From positions 1-6,083 of the forward strand of contig JAPLIW010000305.1 of the NCBI GenBank assembly GCA_026388915.1: DNA of 6,083 nt. The letters run 5' to 3'. A program made the position numbers and the translations under genes. Positions 5,805 to 6,083 of the stretch are shown here, piece after piece. The notes under the pieces were generated by a model, which was not told the origin of the DNA, made no database searches, and saw nothing but the letters and a program-made list of their open reading frames with translations. This DNA is from Deltaproteobacteria bacterium. Lineage in GTDB: Bacteria > Desulfobacterota > SM23-61. Numbering within the stretch: position 1 is the first letter of the stretch; each line of letters begins with the position of its first letter.

Positions 5805-5827
5805 GAAACGCAGAGACCGCAGAGAAA
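5805..5827. repeat. Short CGCAGAGA direct repeat
   Basis: CGCAGAGA occurs at 5809-5816 and again at 5818-5825, a 9-bp period, within a purine-rich stretch on the plus strand. It lies in the 88-nt spacer between the end of SDR homology and tctC. Similar CGCAGAGAC-like runs are familiar from many bacterial intergenic regions, from memory. With only two units here, chance is possible. Confidence 0.4.
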
Positions 5828-6083
5828 GCCGGATCGCTGAGGCCATTTCTTGCCTTCCCCTCCCCATTCCATCAGCCCTTGCACTTCGCCGTATTTGGAA
5901 ACGTCCACTTTCAAGGCCAAGGCGTCTCGGCCCAATTCCTTAACTTTTTGAGCCGTTCGCTGTGTATTCTCCAAATCCACATCGCTGAGGGCCAGAGGGG
6001 CGCCCTCCTCGGCGAAACGGAGGGCAAGGGCTTCACCTAAGCCGCGAGCGGCACCCGTTACGATGGCGATTCGATCTTTCAAC

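Larger units (their letters stand above)
5762..6082 (-). pseudogene. Short-chain dehydrogenase/reductase, 3'-truncated remnant, 5' end at window edge
   Basis: The first 72 visible residues are the start of a classical SDR: KDRIAIVTGAARGLGEALA carries the TGxxxGxG cofactor-binding motif, then LRFAEEGAPLALSDVD with an acidic residue (D34) after the second strand that usually favours NAD over NADP, then ALALKVDVSKYGEVQGLME. In intact relatives of about 250 residues the NNAG, catalytic Ser and YxxxK motifs follow. Here homology ends near base 5867. The frame continues through about 35 unrelated residues (GGEGKKWPQRSGFLC...) and stops inside tctC. The catalytic half is therefore missing. The visible first codon is TTG at 6082, right at the edge, so the true start may lie outside. 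An SDR first in the operon would fit oxidation or reduction of the imported acid or its CoA ester, but this copy should be inactive. Confidence 0.78.

Noticed and set aside
1..6083. CRISPR array, tRNA or rRNA genes
   Set aside because: No regularly spaced direct repeats and no tRNA- or rRNA-like sequence were seen on reading both strands.

Overview
The window has three parts. Bases 1-900 are a patch of decayed mobile DNA and a disrupted regulator. Bases 1310-5778 are an intact minus-strand transport operon. The right edge holds the stump of a short-chain dehydrogenase. The tripartite tricarboxylate-type transporter with a dedicated CoA-ligase subunit, the group II intron family and the WIPASAGMT/TPAKAGIQ-type dispersed repeat together suggest a Gram-negative environmental bacterium, perhaps an anaerobic deltaproteobacterium (Desulfobacterota) or similar. 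No ribosomal or other phylogenetic marker is present, so this is only a guess.

Left part. Bases 1 to about 434 read on the plus strand as a group II intron whose 5' end lies off the window. It has lost nearly all of its reverse transcriptase. About 23 codons of the RT N-terminus (from GTG at 246) run almost directly into the 3' end of the intron, where a recognisable domain V hairpin (346-378) and a domain VI-like stem remain. Bases 435-624 hold nothing I can identify. On the minus strand, 1136-625 is a small excisionase/MerR-like HTH gene. It is split by a 195-bp element (704-898) with imperfect terminal inverted repeats and a TA target duplication. Removing the element and one TA restores a 104-codon reading frame with a canonical C-terminal wing. 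A second, tighter inverted repeat (765-846) of the common WIPASAGMT/TPAKAGIQ type is nested inside it.

Operon. Read on the minus strand, the order is SDR stump, tctC (periplasmic binding protein), tctB (small membrane subunit), tctA (large membrane subunit), then a CoA-binding/NDP-forming acyl-CoA synthetase alpha-type protein. tctB and tctA are 2 nt apart, and tctA and the CoA-ligase gene overlap by 4 nt with a TTG start. The likely logic is that TctC captures a carboxylate in the periplasm, TctAB imports it, and the ligase subunit, probably with an ATP-grasp partner encoded elsewhere, takes part in its activation to a CoA thioester. A perfect 10-bp GC-rich hairpin between tctC and tctB may set the binding protein to membrane subunit ratio.

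Right edge. The SDR shows a normal NAD(P)-binding N-terminus, but homology stops after about 72 residues. It is followed by a short spacer containing a CGCAGAGA direct repeat and then the tctC ribosome binding site. Only the central four genes look functional; both flanks show erosion by mobile DNA or deletion.
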